A DNA stretch of 64,000 nucleotides, taken from assembly GCF_003259905.1 (NCBI RefSeq), contig NZ_QLMG01000015.1, forward strand, positions 1 through 64,000, read 5' to 3'. The DNA is from Salipiger aestuarii (GTDB lineage: Bacteria; Pseudomonadota; Alphaproteobacteria; Rhodobacterales; Rhodobacteraceae). Both the position numbers and the translations under genes were made by a program. A model generated the notes under the pieces. The model was not told where the DNA came from, searched no databases, and saw only the letters and a list, made by a program, of their open reading frames with translations. Shown in pieces: positions 17,701 through 27,850 of this stretch; the first letter of the stretch is position 1, and the number at the start of each line of letters is the position of its first letter.

Positions 17701-20507
17701 GGAACGTGCAGGCGGCGGAATTCGTCGCGGTAAAACTGCGCCCGGGTAGCAACAGGCTTGTGCTTGTGGGACGTGACGGGTTCGGCATTGAACGGCTGCG
17801 CCACGAGATCACGGTCACTGCTCCGGGCGATCCGGCGCGGATCGAAATCATCGCGCCTGCCGAAGCCAGCGCCGACCCCGTAAGCGTGGTGCCCGTGATT
17901 GTCCGCATCTTGGACTCGCGCGGCTTGCCGGTGCCGGCCTCGGCCACGGTGACGCTGGGGGGCGACCGTGCCCTGTGGGATGTCACCGACATCCGCCCCG
18001 GCACCCCCGGTGTTCAGGCCTATATCGACAATGGCGAGGCCACATTCGGGCTTATCCCGCCGCAGGTTTCCGGCCCTGACCTCATCACCGTCACCAGCGG
18101 TTTCGCCAAGGCCGAGGCGCGCATCGCCTTTACCCCGAACCTTGACGAACGCATCATGATCGGCGTCGTCGAAGGCGCGGTGTCGCTGGGGGGCAAGGCC
18201 AGCAACGTGCTGCTGCCCAAGGACCAGTTCAGCCACTTCGAGGACACCACCACTGGCCTGCGCGGCGAGCTGTATCTCAAGGGCGCGATCCGGGGCGATG
18301 CGCTGCTGACGCTTCGCTACAGCTCCGATCAGGACACCGAAGACCGGCTGTTCCGCGACATCCGGGGCGATGAATACTACCCCATCTATGGCGACAACTC
18401 GGAACGCGGCTGGGACGCGCAATCGTCGACCAACCTGTATATCAAGGTGGAAAAGGGACGTTCCTACGTGCTGTATGGCGATATCGCGATCCAGCCTGAA
18501 TCCTCGGCGTTTCGCCTGGGCGGAATGCGGCGTGTGACCACCGGGGCCAAGGCCCATTGGGAAAACGAGCGGGTGTCCGTAACCGTGTTCGCGGCGCGCA
18601 CGGCGCAGGAACAGCAAGTGGTGGAATTTGCAGGGCGCGGTGTGTCCGGCCCCTATGATCTGGATCTCGGCGATTATGTCGATGGGTCCGAACGGGTCGA
18701 ACGGCTGGTGCGCGACGAAGACGGCGGCGACATCCTGTCCACCACCCCACTTCGGCGCGGCACCGACTATGTGCTGGATTTCTTCACCGACACCATCACC
18801 TTTGACGACCCGCTGAGCCAGTTCGACGCGGATGGCAATCCGGTGTCGGTGCGCGTCACCTACGAGGTCGAAACCGACGGGGCCGAACGCTACTGGCTGT
18901 ACGGAGGCGAAGTGAACTACGCGCTGAGCGAGCGCACCACCATCGGCGCGCGCGCGGTTCATGCGGATGCCCCCGTCGGCAACCCCGCCCGCGAGCGGCT
19001 GCAATCGGCCTATGTGCGCCATGAGACGCTGCAGGGCGGCCTGTGGGAAGCCGAAATCGCACGGTCCGAGGATTCCGATCAGGTCAGCGACATGGCCGCG
19101 CGCCTGTCCTATGGTATCAGCACCGAAACTGATCGTCTGGATTTCGAAGCCATCTACACCGGCTCTGATTTCATGGACGGAGGGCTGGCGCGACCGGGCA
19201 GCACACAGGTGCGCCTGTCCTATGGGTTGGACATCGGCACCGAGAACGACCTGGCCTTTTCGGCGGAATATGTGCGCGACCGCGACGAAGATCGCACGCG
19301 CATGACGCTGGATGCGATCTATTCGCACCGCTTCTCCGATGGCTTCCGTGGCGAAATCGGGATCGAGCTGGAACGCAGGCAGCACGACGGTGAGCATCAT
19401 GACCAAGCCGCGCTGATCCTTGGTGCCCAGTGGACGCCGACGCAGCGGCCCGGCGTGTCGGTGCGCAGCCAGCTGCGTCTGCCCATCGCCGGAGAAGACC
19501 GCAGTCCCGCCGAACTGACCCTTGGCATGTACCGGGAGGCCAAGCCGGGTTGGCGAGTCCACAACGAAGTCGAGTTCGAATTTGACGACGAGATGGTGAT
19601 GACCCGCTCACGCTTTGGCATGACATATCAGTTGAACGACTGGCTGTCGGGCACCACCGAGATGACCGAGACATCGGGTGATCGCGAAGAAACCATGATG
19701 CAGGGGTTTGGCGCAGTCTGGCAGGTCAACGATCTGACGACCTTGCGCGCGGATATCGAACATTCCCGCGGGGCCCAAACCGGTGCCGACCGGCTGACCA
19801 GCGTTGCACTGGGTGCCAAGTGGCACAACACCCCCGAAACCGTGGTGGGCGACGCCGATCTGGATATCACCGTCGAAGAGCAGGGCAACACCTACTACGC
19901 CGGGCTTGGCATGGCGGCGCAACTCGATAACGACTGGGCTGTTCTGGGTCGCACCCGCATCGCGATCGACACGCGTGACGGCAAGGACAAACTGCGCGCC
20001 CGGACCCGGATCGGGGCATCCTATCGCCCTGTCGAAGATCCGCGTCTGGATGTGCTTGCCTGGTACGAACATCGTCTGGAAAAGCAGTATGGCCGGACCG
20101 AAACGCATCTGTGGTCCGTCGATGCCAGCTACGAGGCAAACGCCGATCTTCGCTTGAACGGCAAATATGCCGGCCAGCACCAGCGCGTGTCCGGGGGCAA
20201 TATCGACGCCTCGACCACCACGCAGCTGTTGCAGGCCGGGGCCTACATGGATTTCGCCGATGACCGGTTCCAGATCGGTCTGAACGCGGCGCACCTGTGG
20301 GACAGCCGTGGGGGCAGCACCTCGGGACTGGGGGCCGAACTCGGGTTCTCTCCGGCGGCGGGCACGTTGCTGGCGGTGGGATACAACGCCGTCAACGGCC
20401 GCGTGGCCGGGATGGCGGACCTATACCAAGAGGGGTTCTATTTCAGATTCAACCTGCTTCTGGATGACAGCCTGTGGGACAGGCTTGACGGATTTCTCGG
20501 CAACTGA
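14754..20507 (+). CDS. DUF11/SdrD_B-type surface protein with C-terminal outer-membrane beta-barrel, 1917 aa
   Basis: ATG 14754 follows GAGGAG. The signal peptide (about 1-32) ends ASAQ. The mature start (GTIIRNIAQVTYF) matches the pattern of the preceding protein. Then come beta-sandwich units, an SdrD_B-like fold (about 489-545), DUF11 (about 592-705) and a second SdrD_B-like unit (about 733-800, DCDANGIQDDWREPGIPGV). Two further Ig-like units span about 930-1135. From about residue 1140 to the end the sequence is alternating amphipathic strands rich in aromatic and acidic residues, with the motif DEYYPIYGD near 1208 and a final strand GFYFRFNLLLDD. This looks like an outer-membrane barrel of about 700-780 residues. 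The likely topology is an OM-embedded C-terminus with a very long projecting N-terminal part. It could anchor or export the two upstream proteins (inference). Confidence 0.85.
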   Translation: MRSFHRFVGKGVARFLVIAAASLCLMSPPASAQQSAAGTIIRNIAQVTYFDTGLGILVTLDSNAVEARVSVVPALEVSGRETLLLSRGAIDQFHFRISNTGNIGLDVTPAIVTSGDASQILNPRLFIDLNGNGMVDANDPEVSGDDSFAISAGQDAQLIYTFQVASGAQPGDSFDVTLTATGQPRLETDEDAAPAIGTGTGRAEIVSATLEIEKFQATQPGDALTRVLYDLRLRNNSDAPVAGYSAIDGTPLRIDGVVVSGVLLRDDVPLNARLEWIDAAAGMTALYHRSGDAQHDYVSTMPDEASEIDAVAFFLAGDFPVGWSADVGFSVAIDEALGAVEVENTAVGFLPTTQGVSRQLSNTVTVALGTGTSGTLNFIDPVTGVQIGSSALDSNLVTRLVSGACNLSSSTDTVQVTLQSIQTGDVETTTARETGPNTGVFVIAPLPVAEMALARPGDGVMASNRGDTVQAQARCGVQSLTTSLIIAPGNFVFDAIGNDPVEGVTVALMDTDTGLEEARVLTDARGYFAFGDIDAGRYSYDIIDAPEWSFPTLRLDFRGFERIITDAAFGGSFAHAGGLLMDSDIPVDPFYGAPIALTKDADRDRVLQGEFVTYTLDLTNNMRQALVGAQIFDRPAYGMTLVSGSVTLEGDEIKDPERDDHGDLLFDLGNIAPLDNAELSYVMSVGAAAREGDLENTALLSGRQAGTGTALQSAPARATVRLDNSGGVFARQGTILGTVFMDCDANGIQDDWREPGIPGVRIVTQEGLFVVTDHNGKYSMPGMRPITHAFQVQAATLPTGTQVTVTRTNDLRRGGSRIVPLRRGELRTENFAVQACTPEAMAEITARQDHFEANAGPDTLRASDMPIEGARNPQRSIRTEAGVATTTQLTPSMLMSAPEAVEDALSRPALAAKARATRRPLEALVKTLDPDPGFLDFADGETLSRRTQNIRIKGKADLTLRLLLNGRAVGADRVGEQTTWAERNVQAAEFVAVKLRPGSNRLVLVGRDGFGIERLRHEITVTAPGDPARIEIIAPAEASADPVSVVPVIVRILDSRGLPVPASATVTLGGDRALWDVTDIRPGTPGVQAYIDNGEATFGLIPPQVSGPDLITVTSGFAKAEARIAFTPNLDERIMIGVVEGAVSLGGKASNVLLPKDQFSHFEDTTTGLRGELYLKGAIRGDALLTLRYSSDQDTEDRLFRDIRGDEYYPIYGDNSERGWDAQSSTNLYIKVEKGRSYVLYGDIAIQPESSAFRLGGMRRVTTGAKAHWENERVSVTVFAARTAQEQQVVEFAGRGVSGPYDLDLGDYVDGSERVERLVRDEDGGDILSTTPLRRGTDYVLDFFTDTITFDDPLSQFDADGNPVSVRVTYEVETDGAERYWLYGGEVNYALSERTTIGARAVHADAPVGNPARERLQSAYVRHETLQGGLWEAEIARSEDSDQVSDMAARLSYGISTETDRLDFEAIYTGSDFMDGGLARPGSTQVRLSYGLDIGTENDLAFSAEYVRDRDEDRTRMTLDAIYSHRFSDGFRGEIGIELERRQHDGEHHDQAALILGAQWTPTQRPGVSVRSQLRLPIAGEDRSPAELTLGMYREAKPGWRVHNEVEFEFDDEMVMTRSRFGMTYQLNDWLSGTTEMTETSGDREETMMQGFGAVWQVNDLTTLRADIEHSRGAQTGADRLTSVALGAKWHNTPETVVGDADLDITVEEQGNTYYAGLGMAAQLDNDWAVLGRTRIAIDTRDGKDKLRARTRIGASYRPVEDPRLDVLAWYEHRLEKQYGRTETHLWSVDASYEANADLRLNGKYAGQHQRVSGGNIDASTTTQLLQAGAYMDFADDRFQIGLNAAHLWDSRGGSTSGLGAELGFSPAAGTLLAVGYNAVNGRVAGMADLYQEGFYFRFNLLLDDSLWDRLDGFLGN

Positions 20508-20529
20508 GTGAACCAGGTTGCCGGGGAAA

Positions 20530-20564
20530 GGGCCACACCGCGTAGCGCATCCGCGGTGTGGCCC
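20530..20564 (+). terminator. Perfect 13-bp hairpin after the barrel gene
   Basis: 20530-20542 pairs perfectly with 20552-20564 around a 9-base loop. No T tract follows, so it is either a Rho-aided terminator or an mRNA-stabilising 3' hairpin. Confidence 0.6.
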
Positions 20565-20703
20565 GATTGATTCTGACTGGCCGCGTGCGCCGGGGCATCT
20601 ACCGAAGGCGCGCGGCCAGCCTAATAGGGACATCCCCCTATACCTTTGCAGAGCGATCTGACTGTTTGCCCCCCCAAGCCAGAGCCTGCGATTTTTATAG
20701 TGC

Positions 20704-20730
20704 TCGTACTCAAGTGGTTCAGGAGTACGA
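20704..20730 (+). promoter_or_regulatory. Inverted repeat that covers the ribosome-binding site of the muramidase gene
   Basis: TCGTACTC (20704-20711) is perfectly complementary to GAGTACGA (20723-20730). The right arm overlaps the AGGAG ribosome site at 20721-20725, upstream of ATG 20735. In mRNA the hairpin would hide that site. As DNA it could instead be an operator for a dimeric repressor. Confidence 0.45.
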
Positions 20731-20734
20731 AGCT

Positions 20735-21439
20735 ATGAAAACAAGGTCTTTGATCTTTGCATTTGGTCTTTTGGGAGTGCCTTTCGCGGGCGTGGCCGAA
20801 GGGCAGCAGGCGCAGTTCAGCATGAATGATATCCGCAGTTTCGAAGCGATCAGTTTTGGGCTGGGCGACAAGAGCAGCGCCGCGCCGATCCGCATCGAGA
20901 TGCCGGTAAAGGCCGCGCCAAAAGCCGTTCGCGACCCGTTCATCGCATCGCGGTCCAGCGATCAGGCGGCACGCCTGCGGGATCTGATTGGCCACGCCGA
21001 GGCGGGTCGCGCGGGCTATGACGCGGTACAGCAGGGCGCGCGCATCCGCCCCACCAGACGCCCGACCGAATTGACCGTTGCCCAGATCTTTGGCTGGATC
21101 AAAGCCACCCCCAACCAGCCCCATGCGATTGGGCGCTACCAGTTCATTCCGGCAACGCTGCGCGGGCTTGTGCGTCGCGCCGGGGTCAGCCCGCAAGAGC
21201 GGTTTTCACCGGCGCTGCAGGATCATCTGGCGAACCTGCTTCTGGACGATGCGGGCTTTGGCGCGTTTGCTGCGGGACAGATGTCTCATCAAAGCTTCAT
21301 GTACAATCTGGCCGGCATCTGGGCCGGATTGCCGCTGCCATCGGGTCACTCGCGTTATGAGGGCTACGCAGGCAACCGATCGACCATCAGCTGGAACACC
21401 TACCGGGCCGAGATCACCAGGATCTTCACGCAACGGTAA
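20735..21439 (+). CDS. Secreted lysozyme/muramidase-like protein, 234 aa
   Basis: ATG 20735 follows AGGAG by 9 bases. It has a Sec signal peptide (MKTRSLIFAFGLLGVPFAGVAEG), then about 60 linker residues, then a lysozyme-like domain. LIGHAEAGRAGYDAV near residue 86 carries the candidate catalytic Glu, and the family hallmark GRYQF is near 132, followed by FSPALQDHLANLLL. It probably cleaves or locally remodels peptidoglycan in the periplasm. Its position right after the barrel-protein gene suggests a job in opening the wall for surface-structure assembly, though a hairpin separates the genes. Confidence 0.8.
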   Translation: MKTRSLIFAFGLLGVPFAGVAEGQQAQFSMNDIRSFEAISFGLGDKSSAAPIRIEMPVKAAPKAVRDPFIASRSSDQAARLRDLIGHAEAGRAGYDAVQQGARIRPTRRPTELTVAQIFGWIKATPNQPHAIGRYQFIPATLRGLVRRAGVSPQERFSPALQDHLANLLLDDAGFGAFAAGQMSHQSFMYNLAGIWAGLPLPSGHSRYEGYAGNRSTISWNTYRAEITRIFTQR

Positions 21440-21494
21440 ACGCGTTTCGCAGGGGAGACCCCCGACGATCCATTCCCAGACCCGTACAGGGCGC

Positions 21495-21543
21495 CTTGCG
21501 CCGCAAACAGGAAGACCTCAAGTCTTCGTGTCTGCGGCGCAAG
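21495..21543. terminator. Bidirectional two-stem hairpin between convergent genes
   Basis: The outer 11-bp stem CTTGCGCCGCA (21495-21505) pairs with 21533-21543, and an inner 6-bp stem is GAAGAC/GTCTTC. It sits between the muramidase gene stop (21439, +) and the RTX remnant stop (21545, -) and probably serves both. Confidence 0.6.
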
Positions 21544-21544
21544 T

Positions 21545-23149
21545 TCAGCCAAACAATTCAATTGATCCCTGCACCAAGAGGACTTCTGCAGTGTAATCAC
21601 CTTCGAACACGACTGTCTTGTTTTCGCCCAGCACCAAGATCAGCTCATCAGCGCTTTCCTGAAAGACCAACGCATCCAAATCATCGATGACATCGGATTC
21701 GATCTGCAACGCATCGCGCCCAGGGGTGAAATCGAAGATCAGGTCCTCAAAGGCCATCTCGCCATCGTTTACCAGGATCGCGTCGCGCCCGAACCCTGTC
21801 GTGATCGGGTTGGTGCCGCGGCCACCGATGAAAAGATCCGCGCCATGCCCGCCATAACGCTGATCACCGCCGAGGCCGCCGATCGGCTTGTCCTTTGCGT
21901 TGCCGCCATGCAGGGTATCGTCCCCCTCGCTACCGCGCAGCCGGTCTGCACCGTGGCCCCCCCTTCAAAAGATCCTGCCCGCGCCCACCGATAAGCGTGT
22001 CGTTTCCGACCGCACCGAACACGGTATCATCGCCCTGAAAGGACTTTATTTTCTCGCCTTCGGCAGTGCCGCGAATCCGATCATCATATTCTGTCGGCCC
22101 ATTTTCCAGGGCATGCCACAGGGCCCTGGCCAAGGCTTCTTCGGAAGTAGATGCAAACGCGGCATCCAGCCCCGGCATAAGCGCTGCAAATCCCGCCGAT
22201 GGCTCTATTCCGCTCAGGGTGATCTGCATGACGTCCCCGGGTCTCAGGACTGCTTTCATCATGCCGTTGTCGAAAAACTCATCGACTGCCAGGGCCTGCA
22301 GTTCAACCTGCGAGTTGTTCGATCCCGGCAACTGCCCCGAGGCAACGCCCAGAACCTGCCCGGTTACCGTCTCGGCGCCGAGAACCAGCCCAGAAACATC
22401 CACCTGGGTCGTTTCTACCTGGTCCGAGGTCGAGGTCAGAAACAGAATCAGTTCGCTGTTCCCGTAAAGGGCATGCAGATCCAGATGGGCCAATTCCTGC
22501 TCTGTCTCCCGGCTGCCCAGAGAAAAATCGAGCATGGTCTTGCCAAGTAATGCCGATGCCATCATGGCAAACATTTCACCCGCAGGGCCTATTTCGTCAT
22601 GGCTGCGCCCCATCGAAAGCGCGTTGGGCGAGTTTTGCAGCGACGGCCAGGCATGCGCCACATCGACACCGGCCAGCATGAACTCTTCTACGATCTCAAG
22701 CATTTCCTGGGCCTGATAAAGCCCGTAATCCTCGTCGTCATCGAACAAGCCGCTGCTGCCCGAACTGTTCCATTCGGTGATGTAGACATCGAGATCGCCA
22801 AAGGATTGTCCCCAGGTATTTTCCATCATCCGCAGCATGAAGCTGCGTTTGCGATTCAACCTCTTGCCCCTTTGGAATAAAGATGGGTCACCACCCCGTC
22901 CGGAGCTTCGGCTCCCTCGCCTTCAAAGTACGAAATCATCAAGTCGTTTGAGATCTTTGCCCAGTTCGAGGATCCGTTCGTATCAAGGTCGCTCTCGCTG
23001 AGGCCCAAGTCGTATCTGGCATTGAGATCGGCAATGACGGCGCTTCCGGGAACGCCGGCATACTCACTGCTCAACTTGGCGTGGTCGAAGTTCCAGCCCG
23101 CTTGCACGACGATGTCAATATCGACATCCTGCCCTATGGCATCTTCGAC
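21545..23149 (-). pseudogene. 5'-truncated, frameshifted RTX/glycoside-hydrolase-like gene
   Basis: Reading from the right: an open frame enters from the IS boundary at 23149 and continues as QAGWNFDHAKLSSEY...HLYSKGARG to a stop at 22856. A 1-base shift restores the frame as NRKRSFMLRMMENTWG...YITEWN (to 21930). A second shift in a run of seven G (21957-21963 on the + strand as C) leads into GHGADRLRGSEGDDTLHGG, the remaining RTX repeats and the end EDLIFDFTPGRDALQI. The TEWN motif and surrounding helices recall clan GH-A glycosidases. The nonapeptide repeats and the C-terminal acidic beta segment are typical of type I-secreted, calcium-binding proteins. The signal-less N-terminal part is absent: the right neighbour is an IS and then uvrB. 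Non-functional as written. Confidence 0.75.
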
Positions 23150-23151
23150 TA

Positions 23152-23983
23152 GGCTCAGGATTCCTAACCAATAGATGACGGTTGCTGCGAGGGCGCTGGC
23201 TGAGAGGAAGACCTTCGGACATCTGTCCTATCGGGTCGCCCCGCGCCTCCAGCCCTTGAGCCTGCCAAACATGATCTCGATACGATTGCGCCGCTTGTAT
23301 CGGCGCTTGTCGTATTTGACCGGTGTCTTGCGTTGCTCCCGGCCGGGAATGCAGGGGCGTATCCCCTTGTCCTGCAACGCGTCGCGGAACCAATCGGCGT
23401 CATAGCCGCGATCTCCGAGCAGCCAGTCGACCTTCGGCAAGCCACCGAGCAGCGCCCGTGCGCCGATGTAATCGCTGACCTGTCCAGCAGTGACGAACAG
23501 GTCGATCGGTCGACCCTGGCTGTCGCAGATGGCGTGCAGTTTCGTGTTCATGCCGCCCTTGGTCCTGCCGATGAGGCGTCCACGCCGCCTTTTTTCGCGG
23601 CCAAGCAGGTCGCGGTACGGTGGGCCTTCAGATAGGTTGCGTCGATCATCACGGTCTTTTCCTCGCCGTGTTCGGCGGCCAACCCAATCATCATCCTGGC
23701 GAAGATGCCTTTCTCGCTCCAACGCTTCCACCGGCTGTAGAGCGTCTTGTGCGGTCCATGCTCCCTGGGGGCGTTGCGCCAGCGTAACCCATTACGATTG
23801 AAGAAGATAATTCCGCTTGGCACACGCATGTCATCGACGCGTGGCGTGCCGTGCGACTTCGGGAAGAAAGGGGCAAGCTTGGCCATCTGCTCGTCGGTCA
23901 GCAAGTAAAGGCCGCTCATGCCACCGCTCGGTTTGCCGAGCCGTGAACCACGCAGCGCACTGAAAATCAATGCATCCTGAGCC
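23152..23983 (-). mobile_element. IS5-family (IS427-type) insertion sequence, 832 bp
   Basis: The ends are the perfect 10-bp inverted repeat GGCTCAGGAT (23152-23161 and 23974-23983). Both are flanked by TA (23150-23151 and 23984-23985), which fits the 2-bp TA duplication of the IS427 group. The transposase is on the minus strand in two overlapping frames. On its left is the broken RTX gene and on its right the uvrB stop, 5 bp away. The flanks are therefore not two halves of one gene, which implies a deletion or rearrangement next to the element. Confidence 0.85.
23228..23919 (-). pseudogene. IS5-family transposase, two-frame (OrfA/OrfB) with a premature stop
   Basis: OrfA starts at ATG 23919 (MSGLYLLTDEQMAKLAPFFP) and holds the first DDE region (MIDATYLKAHRTA). 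OrfB continues in the -1 frame from the A6G slippery run at 23595-23589 (minus strand) with GGMNTKLHAICDSQGRP, the DRGYDADWFRDAL motif and RRYKRRNRIEIMFGRLKGWRR. This is the usual programmed-frameshift arrangement of IS427-type elements. The frame ends at a TAG (23228-23230) where relatives continue with a Tyr and about 25 more residues (DRCPKVFLSASALAATVIYWL is still readable). Without that stop the frame would run on into the RTX remnant. Activity is doubtful. Confidence 0.8.
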
Positions 23984-23988
23984 TAAGC

Positions 23989-26187
<2,199 letters not shown>

Positions 26188-26394
26188 GAACGGTTCCTTG
26201 ACGGGCAGGTGCATGATGTGCCCCCGGCGGCGCGATTTTCAAGTGTTTCGCGCATCATGTCACGCTTTGACACGAAGCCGTCCGACCGCGTGCCGGCGAT
26301 GCGGTGCAGACCCGAAACTATCCCCAATGCCGCGCGCTCTCTTGCCCTGTCGCGGCATATCCCGGATAACACCGATGACCAACGGAGGGATTCC

Positions 26395-26706
26395 ATGCGC
26401 GCACGGATTTACCAGCCTGCCAGGACCGCGATGTCCTCGGGTCAGGCAAAGACGAAACACTGGCTTCTGGAGTTCTCGCAAAGCTCGGCGCGCGAGGTCG
26501 ATCCGCTGATGGGCTGGACGTCGTCCGACGACACCCAAAGCCAGGTCCGCCTGTCGTTCGACAGCAAGGAAGCGGCGCTTGATTATGCGCGCGAACATGG
26601 CATCGACGCCGTTGTCGCGTCTCCGCACAAGCGCAAGCCGAACGTTCGGGTGCGTGGCTATGCCGAGAATTTCGCCGTGGACCGGCGCGGGGCCTGGACG
26701 CACTGA
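26395..26706 (+). CDS. Complex I NDUFS4-like accessory subunit (ETC complex I subunit), 103 aa
   Basis: ATG 26395 follows GGAGGG. The protein starts [20 protein letters not shown] and includes [19 protein letters not shown], then [16 protein letters not shown] and [17 protein letters not shown], the conserved core of the NDUFS4/18-kDa accessory subunit family. This subunit is present in alphaproteobacterial NADH:ubiquinone oxidoreductase and stabilises the peripheral arm. It is a stand-alone gene divergent from uvrB, as often found outside the nuo operon. Confidence 0.92.
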   Translation: MRARIYQPARTAMSSGQAKTKHWLLEFSQSSAREVDPLMGWTSSDDTQSQVRLSFDSKEAALDYAREHGIDAVVASPHKRKPNVRVRGYAENFAVDRRGAWTH

Positions 26707-27056
26707 GCCTGTTGTAAATCGGGATCAAGTTGTGGCCGAATGGGCAACAAGATCCGGCCGAGGTCTATTTTGAAGGGCGTGGATGCATCCCGCTTTCAGT
26801 CGGCTTCGCAGTTATTCCTTTTGGCAGCTGGTCCAGTGAGGCGCTTTGACCGGCAATAAGATTTCGGATGGATACGCTTGGCCAGCGGGCATCCTGCGCT
26901 TGTTGAAGCTACTGAACTGAGAGGCCGATCGCTTCGGCGAGGAGTCAGAGAAAGCAGATGAATGCGCAAACGGAAGCATAAGTCTGCGCAAGGGCTGTCA
27001 AGGGCGAAACGTATCGCCCGGTGCGCCTGGGTTGCTTTCTGAAAGACGGCAATAGA

Positions 27057-27086
27057 GGCGCCGGGGCGGATGCTCCGGCGCCTTTT
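27057..27086 (+). terminator. Intrinsic terminator-like hairpin
   Basis: GGCGCCGG (27057-27064) pairs perfectly with CCGGCGCC (27075-27082) around a 10-base loop, followed by TTTT. No intact gene lies just upstream; it may be the tail of a lost gene. Confidence 0.6.
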
Positions 27087-27150
27087 GCGTCTGGAGGGGA
27101 TGCGCGGTTCGTGGCATGAAGCCGCGGATCCGGCGGAGGGTCGTTGTGCC

Positions 27151-27342
27151 CTGGCGCTACGACGACAACACGGTCAGGCCGCATTCCTCGCTGGAGAACC
27201 AGACACCGCAGCAAGCGCGCCGAGTGCTTGAGCAATTTGAGGGCTCCGCGCCCGGCGCGCGTGCGCCAGACGGAGAAGCCGAATACCCAGATCCAACCTG
27301 CAGACTCTCGTCATGAATGAGGGACCGGCAGGGGGCAGGTCA
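27151..27342 (+). mobile_element. 3' remnant of an IS3-family element
   Basis: The + frame reads WRYDDNTVRPHSSL, then QTPQQARRVLEQFEG, and ends at TGA 27314-27316. This is the C-terminal tail of an IS3-family OrfB transposase (the NxxRPHSSLG...TP motif). About 15 bases after the stop is the run GGGGGCAGGTCA (27331-27342), matching the TGACCTGCCCCC-type right end of such elements. The rest of the element is missing. Confidence 0.65.
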
Positions 27343-27798
27343 CTCCGCGAGAAGGTGGATGACGTCGAGATCCTGCGCTGGGATGGAGATATTAGCGCCA
27401 TCTCGGTCCGCGCAGACAACGGCCCATGGCTGACCGTGCCGGCATGCGATGAGAAATGGATCGGCAAGACCGAGCTCGACTTGATCGCCGAGCAGGGAGC
27501 GTTCTGCCCTTAGTGCCCAGAACCGGGCCCGGCTCAGTCCGCGATGTTGTCTTCGGCCGGAAGCATCTGGATGAGCTTCTGGCCAGGATTGCCTATTTGC
27601 CGGAAGTCGATCCCTTCTGCGATGGAGGTCTCCATCCGATTTCCTCTGCCTGCCAGCGTGGGGCCGGTCGCTTCGAACACCTCTTCGCCGAAATTCTCCA
27701 GGGGAAAATTCCGGCATTTTGAAATCCCGACCGGACAGGAATCGGATCCATCGTTGTCGATGTCGGCACCTTGGTCGGCGCGAAAAACGCGGCCTGAA
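27343..27798 (+). pseudogene. Decayed open reading frames, possibly transposition accessory genes
   Basis: One frame (to 27513) reads LREKVDDVEILRWDGDISAI. A second (to 27722, continuing past a TGA as NPDRTGIGSIVVDVGTL to a stop at 27796-27798) reads GRKHLDELLARIAYLPEV, then ISSACQRGAGRFEHLFAEIL. The in-frame TGA sits where TGG (Trp) would fit. The first resembles the C-terminal part of Mu/TniA-type integrases and the second a TniQ-like tail. Both assignments are weak and rest on general impression. Confidence 0.3.
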
Positions 27799-27821
27799 CA
27801 GCCATCGCAGATCTGGAGATC

Positions 27822-27850
27822 AAGCCCGCCTAGGCGGGCTTTCCCTTTTC
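27822..27850 (+). terminator. Perfect palindrome with T-rich tail
   Basis: A 20-bp perfect palindrome (27822-27841, half-site AAGCCCGCCT), followed by TCCCTTTTC. It lies directly after the decayed frames and looks like their original terminator. Confidence 0.65.

Noticed and set aside
16788-19562. 924-aa antisense frame inside the barrel-protein gene
   Set aside because: Mirror frame of the coding strand with no start context or family.
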